62,078 nucleotides of DNA from Bacteroidales bacterium (GTDB lineage Bacteria; Bacteroidota; Bacteroidia; Bacteroidales; F082): positions 1 to 62,078 of the forward strand of contig JANQGJ010000092.1 of NCBI GenBank assembly GCA_028277395.1, in the 5' to 3' direction. Under the pieces are notes generated by a model. It saw nothing but the letters and a program-made list of their open reading frames with translations, was not told the DNA's origin and did no database searches. The translations under genes and the position numbers were made by a program. Positions 36,849 to 46,800 of the stretch are shown in pieces (positions within the stretch are counted from its first letter, which is position 1; each line of letters opens with the position of its first letter).

Positions 36849-36856
36849 TATATTTG
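36849..36856 (+). promoter_or_regulatory. Candidate -7 element of the tetR gene
   Basis: TATATTTG, a full match to TAnnTTTG, ends 19 bases before the tetR ATG. It is directly followed by the palindromic operator at 36858-36873, which would cover the transcription start. Confidence 0.5.
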
Positions 36857-36857
36857 C

Positions 36858-36873
36858 AAGTGATTACTCACTT
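36858..36873. promoter_or_regulatory. Palindromic operator before tetR
   Basis: AAGTGATTACTCACTT differs by one base from the perfect palindrome AAGTGAGTACTCACTT. It sits just after the -7 element and just before the start codon, an ideal place for autorepression by the TetR protein encoded next. Confidence 0.65.
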
Positions 36874-36875
36874 TT

Positions 36876-37403
36876 ATGACTGAAAAGAAAGAAAAAATAT
36901 TGCAATCAGCACTTGAATTGTTTGCCAGGGAAGGGTATACGGGAACGTCTACCAGCAAAGTTGCAAAGCATGCATGTGTTAGTGAAGGTCTTATATTCAG
37001 GCATTTTGGTAACAAAGAAGGATTGCTTGATGCCATAATTAAAGAAGGAGAAGAACGAGCAAAAACTCTTTTTTCAAGTATTGTATTTGAAACAGATCCT
37101 AAGGAATTAATTTCAAAGCTAATAACCACAATTGAATCATTCAGTAAAAACAGTGAAGACTTTGAGTTTTGGAAGCTACAGTATAAGATCAAGTGGGAAA
37201 CTGAAAAATACAACGAGCACAAAATGGAAGCCTTGCAGTTAGCCTTAACCAGCGCATTTACCAAACTGGAATATGAGTTTCCTGAACTGGAAGCTACCAT
37301 TCTTTTAGTGATTATGGATGGACTGGCAACCCGGCTATGCCTGCAGGAAAACTTTCAGGTGGGACCAATCACTGATTTTTTGAGAAAAAAATATAACGTC
37401 TAA
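36876..37403 (+). CDS. TetR/AcrR family transcriptional regulator
   Basis: A 175-residue TetR regulator. The helix-turn-helix lies in LFAREGYTGTSTSKVAKHAC and VSEGLIFRHFGNKEGLLDAI. The C-terminal part is a helical ligand-binding domain without a recognisable ligand. It is followed 53 bases later by a short-chain dehydrogenase gene with a copy of the same operator in front, so it probably represses both. Confidence 0.93.
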   Translation: MTEKKEKILQSALELFAREGYTGTSTSKVAKHACVSEGLIFRHFGNKEGLLDAIIKEGEERAKTLFSSIVFETDPKELISKLITTIESFSKNSEDFEFWKLQYKIKWETEKYNEHKMEALQLALTSAFTKLEYEFPELEATILLVIMDGLATRLCLQENFQVGPITDFLRKKYNV

Positions 37404-37421
37404 AAAATTTAAAAAGATAAT

Positions 37422-37437
37422 AAGTAAGTACTCACAT
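37422..37437. promoter_or_regulatory. Second copy of the TetR operator before the SDR gene
   Basis: AAGTAAGTACTCACAT matches the site at 36858-36873 at 13 of 16 positions and the ideal palindrome AAGTGAGTACTCACTT at 14 of 16. It lies 19 bases before the SDR start codon. Confidence 0.6.
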
Positions 37438-37456
37438 AACTAAATGAACATTTGAA

Positions 37457-38248
37457 ATGAAAACAGGAAAAGTAGCATTAATAACCGGAGCATCTACCGG
37501 AATAGGAAAAGAGTTCTCGTATATCCATGCCGAAAAAGGTGGCGATTTGGTTATTGTAGCCAGAAATGAGAATAAACTTGTTGAATTAAAAAAAGAAATT
37601 GAATCTAAACACAAAACTAAGGTACATGTAATTGTCAAAGACCTGAGTTTACCTGGTTCACCAAAAGAAATTTATGATGAAATAAAAAAGGAAGGTATTG
37701 AAGTTGATTACCTCATAAACAATGCAGGATTTGGCGGTCATGGTAAATTTTATGAAAGAGACTGGGAGCAGGATTTAACAATGATAAATCTAAATATAGT
37801 AGCTTTAACTGCATTAACAAGATTTTTTCTTCCTGATTTTGTTAAGAGAAACAGTGGTAAAATATTAAACGTATCTTCTACTGCCAGTTTAATGCCCGGA
37901 CCTTTGCAGGCTGTATATTTTGCAACAAAGGCGTATGTAACTTTTTTCAGCAATGCAATTGCAGAAGAACTTCATGACACAAATGTAACGTCAACGGCTC
38001 TTTTACCCGGTGCCACTGAAACAGAGTTTGCTAAAACTTCAGGAATGGATAAAACCGATCTTTTTAAAGATACAGTCAGTGCACGATCAGTAGCTGAAGA
38101 TGGTTATAATGGTATGTTAAAAGGCAAACTGGATGTTATTTCGGGCTTAAAATTCTCTCAAAAAATGATGATGTCAATGATTCCTTTCACACCGAAAAAA
38201 ATGATATTAAAACAAATACGGCAAATACAGGAACTAAAACAGAAATAA
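37457..38248 (+). CDS. Short-chain dehydrogenase/reductase
   Basis: A 263-residue SDR of the classical type. The cofactor loop is ITGASTGIGKEFSYIHA, the NNAGFGG motif follows, and the catalytic YFATKAYV has the Tyr-x3-Lys pair after a conserved Ser in NVSSTASLMPG. An Arg in IVARNE after the second strand suggests NADP. The substrate is not apparent; such acyl-type SDRs linked to TetR regulators often act on lipids or ketones. It is probably controlled by the neighbouring TetR protein. Confidence 0.92.
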   Translation: MKTGKVALITGASTGIGKEFSYIHAEKGGDLVIVARNENKLVELKKEIESKHKTKVHVIVKDLSLPGSPKEIYDEIKKEGIEVDYLINNAGFGGHGKFYERDWEQDLTMINLNIVALTALTRFFLPDFVKRNSGKILNVSSTASLMPGPLQAVYFATKAYVTFFSNAIAEELHDTNVTSTALLPGATETEFAKTSGMDKTDLFKDTVSARSVAEDGYNGMLKGKLDVISGLKFSQKMMMSMIPFTPKKMILKQIRQIQELKQK

Positions 38249-38465
38249 ACGATACAATTAATAATTAAAAATATTCTGCCAACTTTAACCAGGTATGAAA
38301 TGGTCTGTTCAGGTTACAAAACTTCTCCCATAACGGAGAAAAATAATCACATAATAAACAAAAGGTGTTAGTCTTAATGAAATAGTATGAATGGCAGAAA
38401 CAACTCTTTGGGACTTCACTATTGAAGATCATACATAAACCTGGTTTGATTTATAACTATATCCT

Positions 38466-38494
38466 CCTCTGACCTTTATGGGTCAGAGGTTTTT
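38466..38494 (+). terminator. Rho-independent terminator between the SDR gene and the signalling operon
   Basis: CCTCTGACC (38466-38474) pairs perfectly with GGTCAGAGG (38481-38489) around a six-base loop, followed by five T. It lies only 40 bases ahead of the next start codon. It either ends transcription from the SDR gene or acts as an attenuator. Confidence 0.75.
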
Positions 38495-38534
38495 AAGGGT
38501 AACTATAAAAACGAAACTGAATAAATATTAAAAA

Positions 38535-39644
38535 ATGAAACAATTAATTCCAGTAATATTTCTCCTGATTTTCCTTGGCATTCTGGCAATTGCCAATATC
38601 TATTTATCCCGAAGGTTCTCTTATTATTTCAATATTTCCAACATTAAGATACTATATACAATTTCCGGTATTCTTACAATCGTTATGATAGCCGGAGTGA
38701 TGGCTTTTTCAAACTCAGTGACCCAAACCGGCAGTATAATTTACATGCTGAGTGGTGTATTAATGGGAGTACTACTTTATTTATTGTTATCAACTTTAAC
38801 CATAGATATCGTACGCCTGTTTACTAATTTTAAACCGGCAACTTACGGCATTATTATTTTATCACTAACATTTTTGATCTCAACCTATGGATTATGGAAC
38901 TCATATAATCTCAAAACTAACATGATTAATATTCCGGTTTCAGGATTAAATAACAACATTAAACTAATGCATCTAAGTGATATACACCTTGGTCATTTCA
39001 GAGGTGAAAAATGGATGAAACATATTGTTGATAAAACAAATGAACATGATGTTGATGCAGTTGTTATTACCGGTGATCTGTTTGATGGTAAAATTAATTT
39101 AAATAAAAATACTCTTGATCCCCTGAAATCAATTTCAGCTCCTGTTTACTTCGTTGAAGGAAATCATGATAATTATTCAGGTGTAAAAGCTATTAAGGAA
39201 CACCTCCGTGAAATGGGAGTAATAGTATTGGAGAATGAAATCTCAATTTTGAACAACTTACAGATCATCGGACTTAACCATATGCTTGCTGATTCAGGAT
39301 CTGTAAACATGCATCCCGGAACAAACACTCAAACAATAAAGTCAGTGCTTCCCGATCTGGGTATTGACAGGGAAATGCCTTCATTACTGTTACACCATAG
39401 TCCTGATGGTGTAAAATATGCAGATGATAACGGTGTAGATGTATATCTTGCCGGTCATACTCATGCCGGACAATTATTCCCGATAACATATATAGCCCGT
39501 TTAATTTTTCCTTACAACAAAGGCTTACATAGCTTTAATGGCACTAAATTATTTGTATCTCAGGGTGCAGGAACTTTCGGTCCTCCAATGAGGGTAGGTA
39601 CTGAAAGTGAAATTAATCTAATCAACTTGATTCCTGCACTTTAA
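38535..39644 (+). CDS. Membrane-anchored metallophosphoesterase
   Basis: A 369-residue protein. Four N-terminal helices (about residues 1-130) anchor a YaeI-type calcineurin-like phosphoesterase domain with LSDIHLGHF, ITGDLFDG, VEGNHDNYSG, LLHHSPD and LAGHTHAGQLFP, the full dinuclear metal-site set. Possible substrates are lipid phosphates or phosphodiesters; the substrate is unknown. It is the first gene of a nine-gene plus-strand run with gaps under 60 bases. Confidence 0.9.
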   Translation: MKQLIPVIFLLIFLGILAIANIYLSRRFSYYFNISNIKILYTISGILTIVMIAGVMAFSNSVTQTGSIIYMLSGVLMGVLLYLLLSTLTIDIVRLFTNFKPATYGIIILSLTFLISTYGLWNSYNLKTNMINIPVSGLNNNIKLMHLSDIHLGHFRGEKWMKHIVDKTNEHDVDAVVITGDLFDGKINLNKNTLDPLKSISAPVYFVEGNHDNYSGVKAIKEHLREMGVIVLENEISILNNLQIIGLNHMLADSGSVNMHPGTNTQTIKSVLPDLGIDREMPSLLLHHSPDGVKYADDNGVDVYLAGHTHAGQLFPITYIARLIFPYNKGLHSFNGTKLFVSQGAGTFGPPMRVGTESEINLINLIPAL

Positions 39645-39672
39645 TCAAATATAAACTGATAAAATCAATACT

Positions 39673-40347
39673 ATGAACAAAAAAGTAATAATAACGGGAT
39701 CAACCGGTATGGTAGGAAAAGGCGTACTTCTTGAATGTCTCGACCACAATTCCATTGATGAGGTGTTAGTAATTGGCAGAAACAAAACGGATATTTCTCA
39801 TTCAAAACTCAAACAGATAGTTCACAATGATTTCACTGACTTTTCTCCAGTTCAGAATAAACTTAAAGGATATGATGCCTGCTATTTTTGTATGGGTGTT
39901 AGTGCCGGCGGTATGAAAGAAATTGATTATCATAAAATTACACACACATTTACACTGGCATTGGCTAAAACACTGTTTAATATAAGCAAAGATATTACGT
40001 TTATATATGTTTCGGGTGAAGGAACTGATTCATCTGAAAAGGGTCGGATGATGTGGGCAAGAGTAAAAGGAAAAACTGAAAATGACCTGCTCAAAATGGG
40101 CTTTAAAGATGCATTTATGTTTCGACCCGGAGCAATTATTCCATTACGTGGGATTAAATCCAGAACAAAAAGTTATCAATTCATGTATGATTACTTCATG
40201 TGGCTTATAAAGGGAATAAAATTATTATCACCAAACTTTGTTGTGAATACAACTCAAATTGGTCTGGCAATGATAAACGCAACGTTAATAGGTTATAAGA
40301 AGAAAATCATCAAACCAAAGGATATCATTATACTGTCAGAAAACTGA
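39673..40347 (+). CDS. NAD(P)-binding Rossmann-fold protein
   Basis: A 224-residue protein with the dinucleotide-binding start VIITGSTGMVGKGVLLECLD and a NmrA/epimerase-like layout (VLVIGRN, YDACYFCMGVS, FIYVSGEGTDSSEKGR, MFRPGAIIP). No complete YxxxK catalytic pair is evident. It may be a small oxidoreductase or a redox sensor. It belongs to the run starting at 38535; its substrate is unknown. Confidence 0.82.
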   Translation: MNKKVIITGSTGMVGKGVLLECLDHNSIDEVLVIGRNKTDISHSKLKQIVHNDFTDFSPVQNKLKGYDACYFCMGVSAGGMKEIDYHKITHTFTLALAKTLFNISKDITFIYVSGEGTDSSEKGRMMWARVKGKTENDLLKMGFKDAFMFRPGAIIPLRGIKSRTKSYQFMYDYFMWLIKGIKLLSPNFVVNTTQIGLAMINATLIGYKKKIIKPKDIIILSEN

Positions 40348-40390
40348 TTTTTGTCAGTTTTGAGTTCACAAAGAATCAAATAGTAATAAC

Positions 40391-41671
40391 ATGAACAATC
40401 CAATACCATATAAAGTATCTGAAGCAAACATGAAGTTTTACAAGGTTACCCAATTGGTTTATTTCATAGGATTAATAGGGCATTTGTTTGCATTATTTCT
40501 ATTTGCTATGATGGGGATTTCTGAAATGATAATCTTTAACGTAGTAATAAGTATCCCCTCTTTTATACTGGCACTGATTTTGAACCGTACAGGAAAACAT
40601 AGCCTTGCCTTTGGGATTGCTTTTATTGAATTACTATTTCACCAGCTACTCGGTGCATATTATACCGGCTGGGGTTTTGGATTTCAGTTTTGGTTTATCT
40701 ATCTGGCAGCTTTAAGCTTTTTCAATGCAGTATGGAAAACAACTGTTAAATTATTTCTTCTCGGATTAGTATTTTTAAGTTTTATCCTTCTATACATATA
40801 TGCTCAGAAAGGATACTATATTCTTCCTGAAAACCTAATGGCTATTAGTTATCTCCTGAACCTGCTATGGATAGCAGGATTGATACCTTTACTCATTAAT
40901 TATTTTGCAAAATCAGCCCTTCTATTAGAGCAAAAACTGATTACCGAGAAACAAATTACTGAAGATCAGCACGTACAACTTACTGAACAACATGAATCAC
41001 TTGTATTAGAACAAGACAAAACACACAAAATGCTTAATAAAATAGAGTCCTTGTTCGGTCAGCAGGTTTCGGAAGAAGTAGCTAAGGAGATGATAGAGAG
41101 TGAAAATGAAATAGATAGTAAGATCATGAATGTTACTGTGATGTTTCTTGATATCAGGGATTTTACTGTATTTGCTGATTCAAGAAAACCTGAAGAAGTA
41201 GCCAGATTTCAAAATATTGTCTTTAGTGCATTAATCGATATAGTGAAAATCCACAATGGAATTGTCAGTCAGATACTTGGCGATGGAATCATGGCAGTCT
41301 TTGGGGCTCCGGTTACAAACCCTGATCACACTATTAGTGCAGTTAAAGCGGGATTTATGATGCTTGACAAAATTATCCAACTGTCCAAAGAGGGTCAAAT
41401 TCCTCATATTAATATCGGTATAGGTCTAAATTCAGGAAACGTTATGGTTGGAAATGTTGGAAATGAAACACGCAAATTCTATTCACTTACAGGTACAAAT
41501 GTGATAATTGCTTCAAGGATAGAACAACTAAATAAAAAATTTAACAGCCGTTTTCTTATTTCTGAAAATGTATATAAACACATAAAGTCAGAAAACTACG
41601 AGATTGAAGATCTTGGTAAAATCCAATTAAAAGGAATTGAAAAGAATATATCTGTATATAAATTATTTTAA
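40391..41671 (+). CDS. Membrane class III nucleotide-cyclase-like protein (first of three)
   Basis: A 426-residue protein with about six N-terminal helices (residues 20-175), a coiled-coil linker (about 175-240) and a C-terminal class III cyclase domain. Metal Asp residues are kept in MFLDIRDFT (Asp254) and ILGDGIMAVFG (Asp298), and the transition-state Arg in IASRIE (Arg376). The adenine-selecting Lys is replaced by Gln294, the Asp position holds Ser365, and the usual catalytic Asn is Ile372. Substrate choice, and perhaps activity, is therefore not predictable as adenylate cyclase. Confidence 0.87.
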   Translation: MNNPIPYKVSEANMKFYKVTQLVYFIGLIGHLFALFLFAMMGISEMIIFNVVISIPSFILALILNRTGKHSLAFGIAFIELLFHQLLGAYYTGWGFGFQFWFIYLAALSFFNAVWKTTVKLFLLGLVFLSFILLYIYAQKGYYILPENLMAISYLLNLLWIAGLIPLLINYFAKSALLLEQKLITEKQITEDQHVQLTEQHESLVLEQDKTHKMLNKIESLFGQQVSEEVAKEMIESENEIDSKIMNVTVMFLDIRDFTVFADSRKPEEVARFQNIVFSALIDIVKIHNGIVSQILGDGIMAVFGAPVTNPDHTISAVKAGFMMLDKIIQLSKEGQIPHINIGIGLNSGNVMVGNVGNETRKFYSLTGTNVIIASRIEQLNKKFNSRFLISENVYKHIKSENYEIEDLGKIQLKGIEKNISVYKLF

Positions 41672-41700
41672 TTTTATGCTTTAATCAGTTATTTACTACT

Positions 41701-42807
41701 ATGTATCAACCATATATTAATATGCCTCCTAAAACAAAAACGATCCTGAAGGAGTGGTTGTTTATTATAGTGAGTGTAACATTATTAATGTATTTGTATT
41801 ATTTCATTACCTGGTGGACTCTAAAACCATATCTTGGTGAGAACATCTACAGGGATTATGTACATTCTTCCTATGCAAAACTGGAAATCTTATTACAGGG
41901 AGTTGCATTTGGAATATTATTTGGACTTATTAACCTTTTGGTCGATAATACCAAACTTCGTAAAAAATCATTTGGTGCTGTTATTGTAATAAAATCAATA
42001 CTTTATGTTATTGCAGTAGTCTTTTCTCAATTATTGGTATATCTGATTTTTCATTTTCTCAGCATATTACCGGTTGAATTGATTTTAGAGATGCAGGAAC
42101 AACTTGAATTCAGGTTTATCTTCTCAATGAGTGCCTATTTTGTAATCGTTGTTGTACTTATTAATACTATTCTGCAAATTAACAGGAAATTTGGCTATGG
42201 TGAACTTATAAATATGTTTACCGGGAAATACCACAAACCTAGGGAAGAGCGAAGAATATTCATGCTTCTCGACATGAAAGACTCCACAAAAAATGCAGAA
42301 AGACTGGGAAACTCACTATATAGCATGTTAATTCAAAGCTGTATTCATGATTTAACAGACATTCTAATTAGGTACAAAGCTACCGTATATCAATATGTTG
42401 GTGATGAGATTGCACTTACCTGGAAATCAGATAAAGGAACGGAAAAGTTAAACTTCATTAATCTGTTTTTTGCATATCAGCAGGTTCTTAACAAAAAGAA
42501 AGATTACTATCTGAAAAAGTTTAATATTGTCCCTGAGTTTAAAGCCGGTATTGAGGAAGGAATTGTTACTGTTTCAGAAGTTGGCGATATTAAACGAGAA
42601 ATAGCATATCACGGAGAAGTTCTGCATACAGCAGCAAGGTTGGAAAAGATGTGTAATAATCTTGGTGAAAAATTACTCATCACAGAAAGTGTCAAAAGAT
42701 TATTGAGTGATACTTCAGATTACAATGTGAAGCTACTTGGAGAATTTCAGCTTCGTGGTAAAGAAAAGAAAGAAAAGGTATTTGGAATAAACAGACTGAA
42801 GGAATAG
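41701..42807 (+). CDS. Membrane class III nucleotide-cyclase-like protein (second of three)
   Basis: A 368-residue protein with four N-terminal helices (about 20-160) and a class III cyclase domain. FMLLDMKDST (Asp191) and YQYVGDEIALTW (Asp235) carry the metal Asp residues, and TAARLE the Arg313. The Lys position is Gln231, the base-selecting Asp position is Ala302 (REIAYHG), and His309 replaces the Asn. It is clearly related to the cyclase-like protein at 51533-52672. It starts 29 bases after the previous cyclase gene. Confidence 0.87.
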   Translation: MYQPYINMPPKTKTILKEWLFIIVSVTLLMYLYYFITWWTLKPYLGENIYRDYVHSSYAKLEILLQGVAFGILFGLINLLVDNTKLRKKSFGAVIVIKSILYVIAVVFSQLLVYLIFHFLSILPVELILEMQEQLEFRFIFSMSAYFVIVVVLINTILQINRKFGYGELINMFTGKYHKPREERRIFMLLDMKDSTKNAERLGNSLYSMLIQSCIHDLTDILIRYKATVYQYVGDEIALTWKSDKGTEKLNFINLFFAYQQVLNKKKDYYLKKFNIVPEFKAGIEEGIVTVSEVGDIKREIAYHGEVLHTAARLEKMCNNLGEKLLITESVKRLLSDTSDYNVKLLGEFQLRGKEKKEKVFGINRLKE

Positions 42808-42813
42808 ATCTAT

Positions 42814-43794
42814 ATGAAATTACTTGATATCAGAAGTCACGAAAAACTAATTAAATGGATATTTCCGATAAACATCTCAATAGTGATATTAATTATTCTT
42901 GTCTCACCAATTTTCTCTGTTGCTCAGGAAAAGGATGAAAGAATACTGTATGAAATGCCTGGTTACAATTTCCCTTATCATATTAGCAAACCTGATGATT
43001 CCTGGAAATTACCAAAAACGCTCAGGGAGATTTCAGGAATCAGCTATATTAACGAAAATGAAATTGCCTGTATTCAGGATGAAAAAGGTAATATTTACAT
43101 ATTTAACTTTAAGAAAAACGAAATAACACAGAAGATTGACTTTGGTGAAAACGGTGATTATGAAGATATTCAAATAGTTGATAATGATGCCTGGATACTT
43201 AAAAGTAACGGTACATTGTATCAGGCAGTTGATTTCTTATCGAAGAACGAAATAATAACAAATAAATACAGAACTCCTCTCCGTAAAGAAAATGATCCAG
43301 AAGGCCTTGGTTATGATCCTGCCAACAACAACCTGTTAATAGCATGTAAAGGACATCCTTTCGTTGAAGATAAATACGGAAAAGAATACAAAGCAATTTA
43401 TGATTTTGATCTGGAGGATAAGAAATTAGTAACACCTCCCGGTATAATTATAGAACTGGATTCCATCAAATATCACCTTAACTATAATACAATGACTCAC
43501 CTGGGGATGGAATTACTGGCATATTTCGACGAGTCGAAAGGTGATTTATCTTTTCAGCCCTCCGGGATCTCAATACATCCAATTACCGGTAATATATATG
43601 TAATAGCATCTGTAGGTAACCTTCTGATAGTTTTTTCTCGGGAAGGTGAGATGCTTTCAATTGTAAAACTTCGGTCAAAATACTTTCCACAGCCTGAAGG
43701 AATTTGTTTTAGCCCCGAAGCAATAATGTATATTTCTAATGAAGGTAAAGATGACAAAGGAACCATACTAAAGTTCAACAGAATAATCAAATAA
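42814..43794 (+). CDS. SdiA-regulated-like beta-propeller protein
   Basis: A 326-residue protein. A membrane segment (about 14-33, INISIVILIILVSPIFSVAQ) acts as signal or anchor, followed by a propeller-like region with LREISGISYINENEIACIQD, GDYEDIQIVDNDAWILKSNG, NDPEGLGYDP and PEGICFSPEAIMYISNEG. This is the SdiA-regulated domain pattern, a six-bladed-propeller family of unknown function found at the cell surface. It starts six bases after the cyclase gene, so the two are closely coupled. Confidence 0.82.
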   Translation: MKLLDIRSHEKLIKWIFPINISIVILIILVSPIFSVAQEKDERILYEMPGYNFPYHISKPDDSWKLPKTLREISGISYINENEIACIQDEKGNIYIFNFKKNEITQKIDFGENGDYEDIQIVDNDAWILKSNGTLYQAVDFLSKNEIITNKYRTPLRKENDPEGLGYDPANNNLLIACKGHPFVEDKYGKEYKAIYDFDLEDKKLVTPPGIIIELDSIKYHLNYNTMTHLGMELLAYFDESKGDLSFQPSGISIHPITGNIYVIASVGNLLIVFSREGEMLSIVKLRSKYFPQPEGICFSPEAIMYISNEGKDDKGTILKFNRIIK

Positions 43795-43810
43795 TGCATT
43801 GTAAAGCAAT

Positions 43811-46800
43811 ATGAAAACTTGGATACAATTTATATTATTATTCATTTTATTATTTACTTTACAAAAAGTAGAGGCTCAAAAACTATACTATTCGCCTGAA
43901 AATGAAGACTGGAAATTAAAGGTTCAGGAAAAAACCGATACCGAGCTATATACTATTTACCTTATCGGTGATACAAAATATCCGGGACCCGGGAATAAAA
44001 ACCTGACTCTTTTAAAAAAAGAACTACAGAAACATGATCAGAATAGTGCGGTAGTTATCCTTGGTGATATATTATACCCTCTTGGCATGAGAGATTCTTC
44101 TGACGAAGCCTATACAGAGGATGTTAAGAATATGGACTACCTGCTAAATACATTTGATAATTATAAAGGCAGAATAGTGTTCATTCCGGGAAATCATGAC
44201 TGGGCAAAAGGAAGATCAGAAGGGTGGGAAACTCTTATGAATGGAGAAAAATACATTGAAGAGTATCTTGATAACGGTAACATTTTTTTACCAGATAACG
44301 GTTGCCCTGGTCCGGTGGAAATAAGCCTTAATGACGATATAACACTAATTGTATTCGATTCTCAATGGTATTTTCATAAATATGATAAGCCCGGTGAAGG
44401 AGATGGCTGTGGATTTACACATCAAAATGAAATTTTTATCCAGATTGAAGATGCAATAAGAAGAAACAGAGATAAAAAAGTTATACTTGCATCACATCAC
44501 CCTTTATTTTCTGTTGGAAAACATGGAGGATACTTTCCTTCCTCCTATTTGCTTTTTCCATTGCTCGATGTGCAAAAAAACATGTATATACCATTACCCG
44601 GATTCATTTATACCGGTTACCGAAAATATTTTGGAAATATTCAGGATCTTTCACATCCCGAATACAAGATATTCACCGAAACACTGCTCAATATTGTTAA
44701 TGAATACCCCAATGTAATTTATGCAGCCGGACATGAGCACAACCTACAATATTTCCATACCGACAGTCTGCATCATATCATAAGCGGAGGTGGTGGCGAA
44801 GGGACATATATTGCACGAAAAGAAAAGAAAGCAGATTTTGCCTATCAGGGGGTTGGGTACTGCAAACTAACTTTTCTAAATAACGGAGATGTATGGATGA
44901 AATTCATAACTCCCGATAGTACTGAACAGGAAAAAGTTCTTTTTAACAAAATGCTGTTCAACAGGAAAGTGTTTGACAAACAAGCAAAAGAAGACTATCA
45001 CAGAAATCTTGATTATACTGACAGTACAGTTCTTGTTAAACTAAATGACGTATATCTTGCAGGTGGATTCCAAAGGTTTTTAATGGGAGATAATTATAGA
45101 AATATCTGGAACACAGAGATTGAGTTACCAGTTTTTGATATTGGAACTGAAAAAGGAGGTTTAACCATTATAAAACGTGGAGGTGGACAGCAAACAAGAT
45201 CCATCCGTATGAAAGATAAAAATGGTAAGCAATACGTATTGCGATCAGTAAATAAATATGTAGAGAAAGCACTTGCTGAAAACATGCAAAATACAATTGC
45301 AGTTGATGTTCTTCAGGACGGTATCTCAGCATCTCATCCGTTTTCTGCAGTAACAGTGCCGGTTTTAGCCGATGCCACCGGTGTTATGCATACTAATCCA
45401 AGATTTGTGTGGGTTCCCGATGATCCCAGACTTGGTATTTATCGTGAAGAAATTGCTAACGGGGTTTTCCTGTTTGAAGAAAGACCCGCAGGAAATCGGG
45501 AAGATGTTGATAGTTTTAACAAATCGAAAAAGATTATCAACACAGCAGATGTTATAAAAAAGACACAGTCTGATCATAACCACAGTATTGATCAGCTATC
45601 TGTGGTTAGAGCCAGACTATTTGATGTTCTGATTAATGACTGGGACAGACATGATGACCAGTGGAGGTGGGCATCTTTCAGGGACAACAAAAAAACCTTT
45701 TACCAGCCTGTTCCACGCGATAGGGATCAGGTTTATTTCGTAAATGAAGGAGTTGGAATGCAATTGGCAACATTGATATATCCATTAAGAAAGTTCCAGG
45801 GTTTTGATCATAATATCAGGGATATAAACGGCCTCACATTCAATGGCAGATATTTTGACAGATCATTTATGACAGAACCGGACTTCAGTGATTGGATGAA
45901 AATAACTGAAGAAATTAAGTCAAATATAACTGATAGTGTTATACATGCGGCTATAACTCAAATGCCTCCGAAAATTTATGATTCAACAGGCGTAGAAATA
46001 GAAGAAAAATTAAAATCGCGCAGAGATAATCTTGATATCTATGCTGAACAATTCTATAGTTTTCTGTCAAAAACAGTTGATGTGGTTGGTACTAATGACA
46101 GAGAGTTGTTTGAGGTTTTACGATTACCCAATGGTGAAACCGATGTTAAGGTTTATGCATTGAGCAGGAAAAAAGGAAACATAAAAGAAGAGCTTTATCA
46201 CAGGAAATTCAATCCTGAAATAACAAAAGAAATAAGGCTTTACGGATTGAAAGGCAAAGATGAGTTCAGGATATCAGGATATGGTAAAAAAGGTATAAAA
46301 ATAAGGGTTATCGGAGGAAAAAGTAATGATCTGATAATTGACTCATCCAAAGTTGCCGGTTTATCAAGGAAAACTGTTGTTTATGACAGAAAAGACAAAA
46401 AAAATACCATTATTGCCGGTAAAGAAACCAAAATCCGTTTATCAGATAATAGCTCAGTAAACAAATACAACCGAAAACAATTTAAACATAACAGGTTGCT
46501 TCCAATACTGTTAGCAGGTTACAATGTTGATGATGGAATTATCATTGGTGCAGGAATTAATATTAACAGGTACAACTTCAGAGATTCAACATTTCATAAG
46601 ATCAGAGCTAACATGGCTTTCAAAACGGGAGCTTTCTCTCTGGGTTATGAAGGATTGTTTTCAGCCATATCACCTTCTTTTGATCTTCTCCTGGATGCAG
46701 AAATAAGCTTTCCACGTAACGTTGATAATTATTTTGGTATTGGCAATAGCACAGAACGAACCTCTTCAAACAGCAGTTATTATCGGGTCAGATATGAATA

